Source: Pseudomonadota bacterium (GTDB lineage Bacteria > Pseudomonadota > Gammaproteobacteria > Burkholderiales > Burkholderiaceae_D). Taken from it: 10,484 nucleotides of DNA. Where the stretch lies: positions 1 through 10,484 of the forward strand of contig JAFECY010000156.1 in the NCBI GenBank assembly GCA_018241865.1, written 5' to 3'. Below, piece after piece: positions 9,298 through 10,484 of the stretch (position 1 is its first letter; each line of letters starts with the position of its first letter). The position numbers were made by a program, and so were the translations under genes. The notes under the pieces were generated by a model. It did not search any database. It was not told the DNA's origin and saw nothing but the letters and a program-made list of their open reading frames with translations.

Positions 9298-10484
9298 CTA
9301 ATTCACCGCCGCCTGTATCAATAGCCGCTCAAATTCTTCCGTGGCGCACGGCTTGCCGAAGTGGAAACCTTGGAACAAGCTACACCCTTCGTCGAGCAGG
9401 AATTGCCATTCGGCTTCCGTCTCGACACCTTCGGCAATCACCGACAAGCCGAGGCTGCTGCCGATGGTCATGATGGAGCGAATGATGGCGGCGTCGGCAC
9501 CGCGGTCGAGCGCGTTGCGCACGAAAGACTGATCGATCTTGAGCTGGTCGAGCGGCAATTTTTTCAGATAAGCCAGCGAGGAATAACCGGTGCCGAAATC
9601 GTCGAGCGAGAAGCTGATGCCGATTTCGCGTAAGCGCATCATTTTCTGGATGATGCTGTCGGTGTCGCCCAGCAACAGGCTTTCGGTGATTTCCAGCTTG
9701 AGCTGGCGCGGATTGATGCCGCTGGTTCGCACCAGCAATTCGAGGTCTTCGACGAAGCCGGGTTTATCGAATTGACGGGAACTGACATTCACCGCGACCG
9801 TGATATGCGCGGTGGCGGGATTGCGCTGCCAACGATGCAACTGCTCACAGGCGACTTCGAGAATATATTGCCCGAGCGGCACGATCAGGCCGGTATCTTC
9901 TGCCAAGCTGATGAAGCGATTCGGCATCAGCACGCCTTCTTCGGGATGGCGCCAGCGCACCAGCGCCTCGGCACCGATGATGCGTCCTTGCCGATCGACT
10001 TGCGGCTGGTAGTGCAAGAAAAATTCGCCGCGCTGCAAGCCTTTGTAGATGGCTTGTTCCAGCGCGACGTGGGTCAGCACGCTGGTCTGCATCTCGGGAG
10101 TAAAGAATTTCATGGCGTTGCCGGCGGACGATTTGGCGCTATACATCGCCAGCTCGACTTGCTGCAGCAAGAGTTCCTCGCCGCGCTGCTGATCGCCGAA
10201 CAACACCGCGCCGAGCGAAGAGGTGAGGCGATATTCGTGATCTTGCACCATCACCGGATTATCCATGGCCGCCAGCAATTTTTCGCCGATACGGCCGGTG
10301 GCATTGGTGGCTTCTGTTTCGTTACCGCCGACGCTTTCCAGCAGCACTAAAAATTTGTCGCCACCTAGGCGCGCAACGATGCCGGATTCGCGCACGCTGC
10401 GCTCGATCCGACGCGCCATCTCCACCAGCAGCATGTCGCCGACGCTACGCCCCTGCGCCTGTTCGAGGCGGCGGAAATTATCCA
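9298..10484 (-). CDS. GGDEF-EAL protein, probable c-di-GMP phosphodiesterase (partial, N-terminus beyond window)
   Basis: The visible 394 codons hold the end of a GGDEF domain and a whole EAL domain; the frame stays open to the window edge (DNFRRLEQ precedes the first internal Met at 10434), so the start lies outside. The GGDEF motif is changed to GGDKF (10351-10365), the usual IND is LEQ, and the inhibitory RxxD site reads RESG, so cyclase activity should be absent. The EAL domain keeps its key residues: EAL (9961-9969), NVSS, the glutamate of LEITES, DDFGTGYSS, LKID, IAEGVET and the Q of LFQGF. It should hydrolyse c-di-GMP to pGpG, with the GGDEF part possibly sensing GTP. PAS or membrane domains often precede this pair but cannot be seen. 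It converges on the hybrid kinase gene and ends in TAG. Confidence 0.93.
   Translation of the reverse strand, partial: DNFRRLEQAQGRSVGDMLLVEMARRIERSVRESGIVARLGGDKFLVLLESVGGNETEATNATGRIGEKLLAAMDNPVMVQDHEYRLTSSLGAVLFGDQQRGEELLLQQVELAMYSAKSSAGNAMKFFTPEMQTSVLTHVALEQAIYKGLQRGEFFLHYQPQVDRQGRIIGAEALVRWRHPEEGVLMPNRFISLAEDTGLIVPLGQYILEVACEQLHRWQRNPATAHITVAVNVSSRQFDKPGFVEDLELLVRTSGINPRQLKLEITESLLLGDTDSIIQKMMRLREIGISFSLDDFGTGYSSLAYLKKLPLDQLKIDQSFVRNALDRGADAAIIRSIMTIGSSLGLSVIAEGVETEAEWQFLLDEGCSLFQGFHFGKPCATEEFERLLIQAAVN

Noticed and set aside
9772..10350. Plus-strand open frame of 192 codons inside the EAL gene
   Set aside because: It is antisense to conserved GGDEF-EAL sequence and has no ribosome binding site or domain.
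10432..10434. ATG as the start of the GGDEF-EAL protein
   Set aside because: The frame continues upstream to the window edge with conserved GGDEF residues (DNFRRLEQ and GD), so this Met is internal and the gene is truncated by the window.

Overview
The window looks like ordinary chromosome from a betaproteobacterium of the order Burkholderiales, possibly Oxalobacteraceae. The basis is the moderately high GC content, the gene order argS - SPOR-domain gene - dsbA - SDR (a linkage I recall from that order), and the signalling protein types. No rRNA, tRNA, insertion sequence, CRISPR array, phage gene or replication origin was seen. No stretch over 300 bases lacks a gene.

Left part (1-4540). A short HTH regulator gene on the + strand (165-575) ends in a strong intrinsic terminator. 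It converges on a minus-strand cluster read right to left: argS (arginyl-tRNA synthetase), a membrane-anchored FtsN-like SPOR protein, dsbA (periplasmic thiol oxidase) and an SDR oxidoreductase. The first three are 21-23 bases apart and look like one operon. A hairpin plus U-tract sits between dsbA and the SDR gene, and it ends three bases before the SDR Shine-Dalgarno sequence.

Middle (4541-4724). A 184-base divergent region holds a good -10 element for argS and a weak promoter candidate for the + strand genes.

Right part (4725-9260). A probable + strand operon encodes a secreted DUF4124-type coiled-coil protein, a secreted family-3 solute-binding-like protein, and a 1008-residue membrane hybrid histidine kinase (HisKA-HATPase-REC-REC-HPt). 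The kinase Shine-Dalgarno sequence starts directly after the stop codon of the binding protein. My inference is that the binding protein presents a ligand to the periplasmic domain of the kinase, as in known co-sensor pairs such as TorT/TorS. No output response regulator is present in the window.

Right edge (9298-10484). A convergent minus-strand gene, cut by the window edge, encodes a GGDEF-EAL protein. Its EAL phosphodiesterase residues look intact, while the GGDEF half is degenerate (GGDKF, no I-site). It is probably a c-di-GMP phosphodiesterase.

I did not find a clearly undescribed system. The points most worth a second look are the binding-protein/hybrid-kinase pair, the terminator placed just before the SDR start, and the degenerate GGDEF of the EAL protein.
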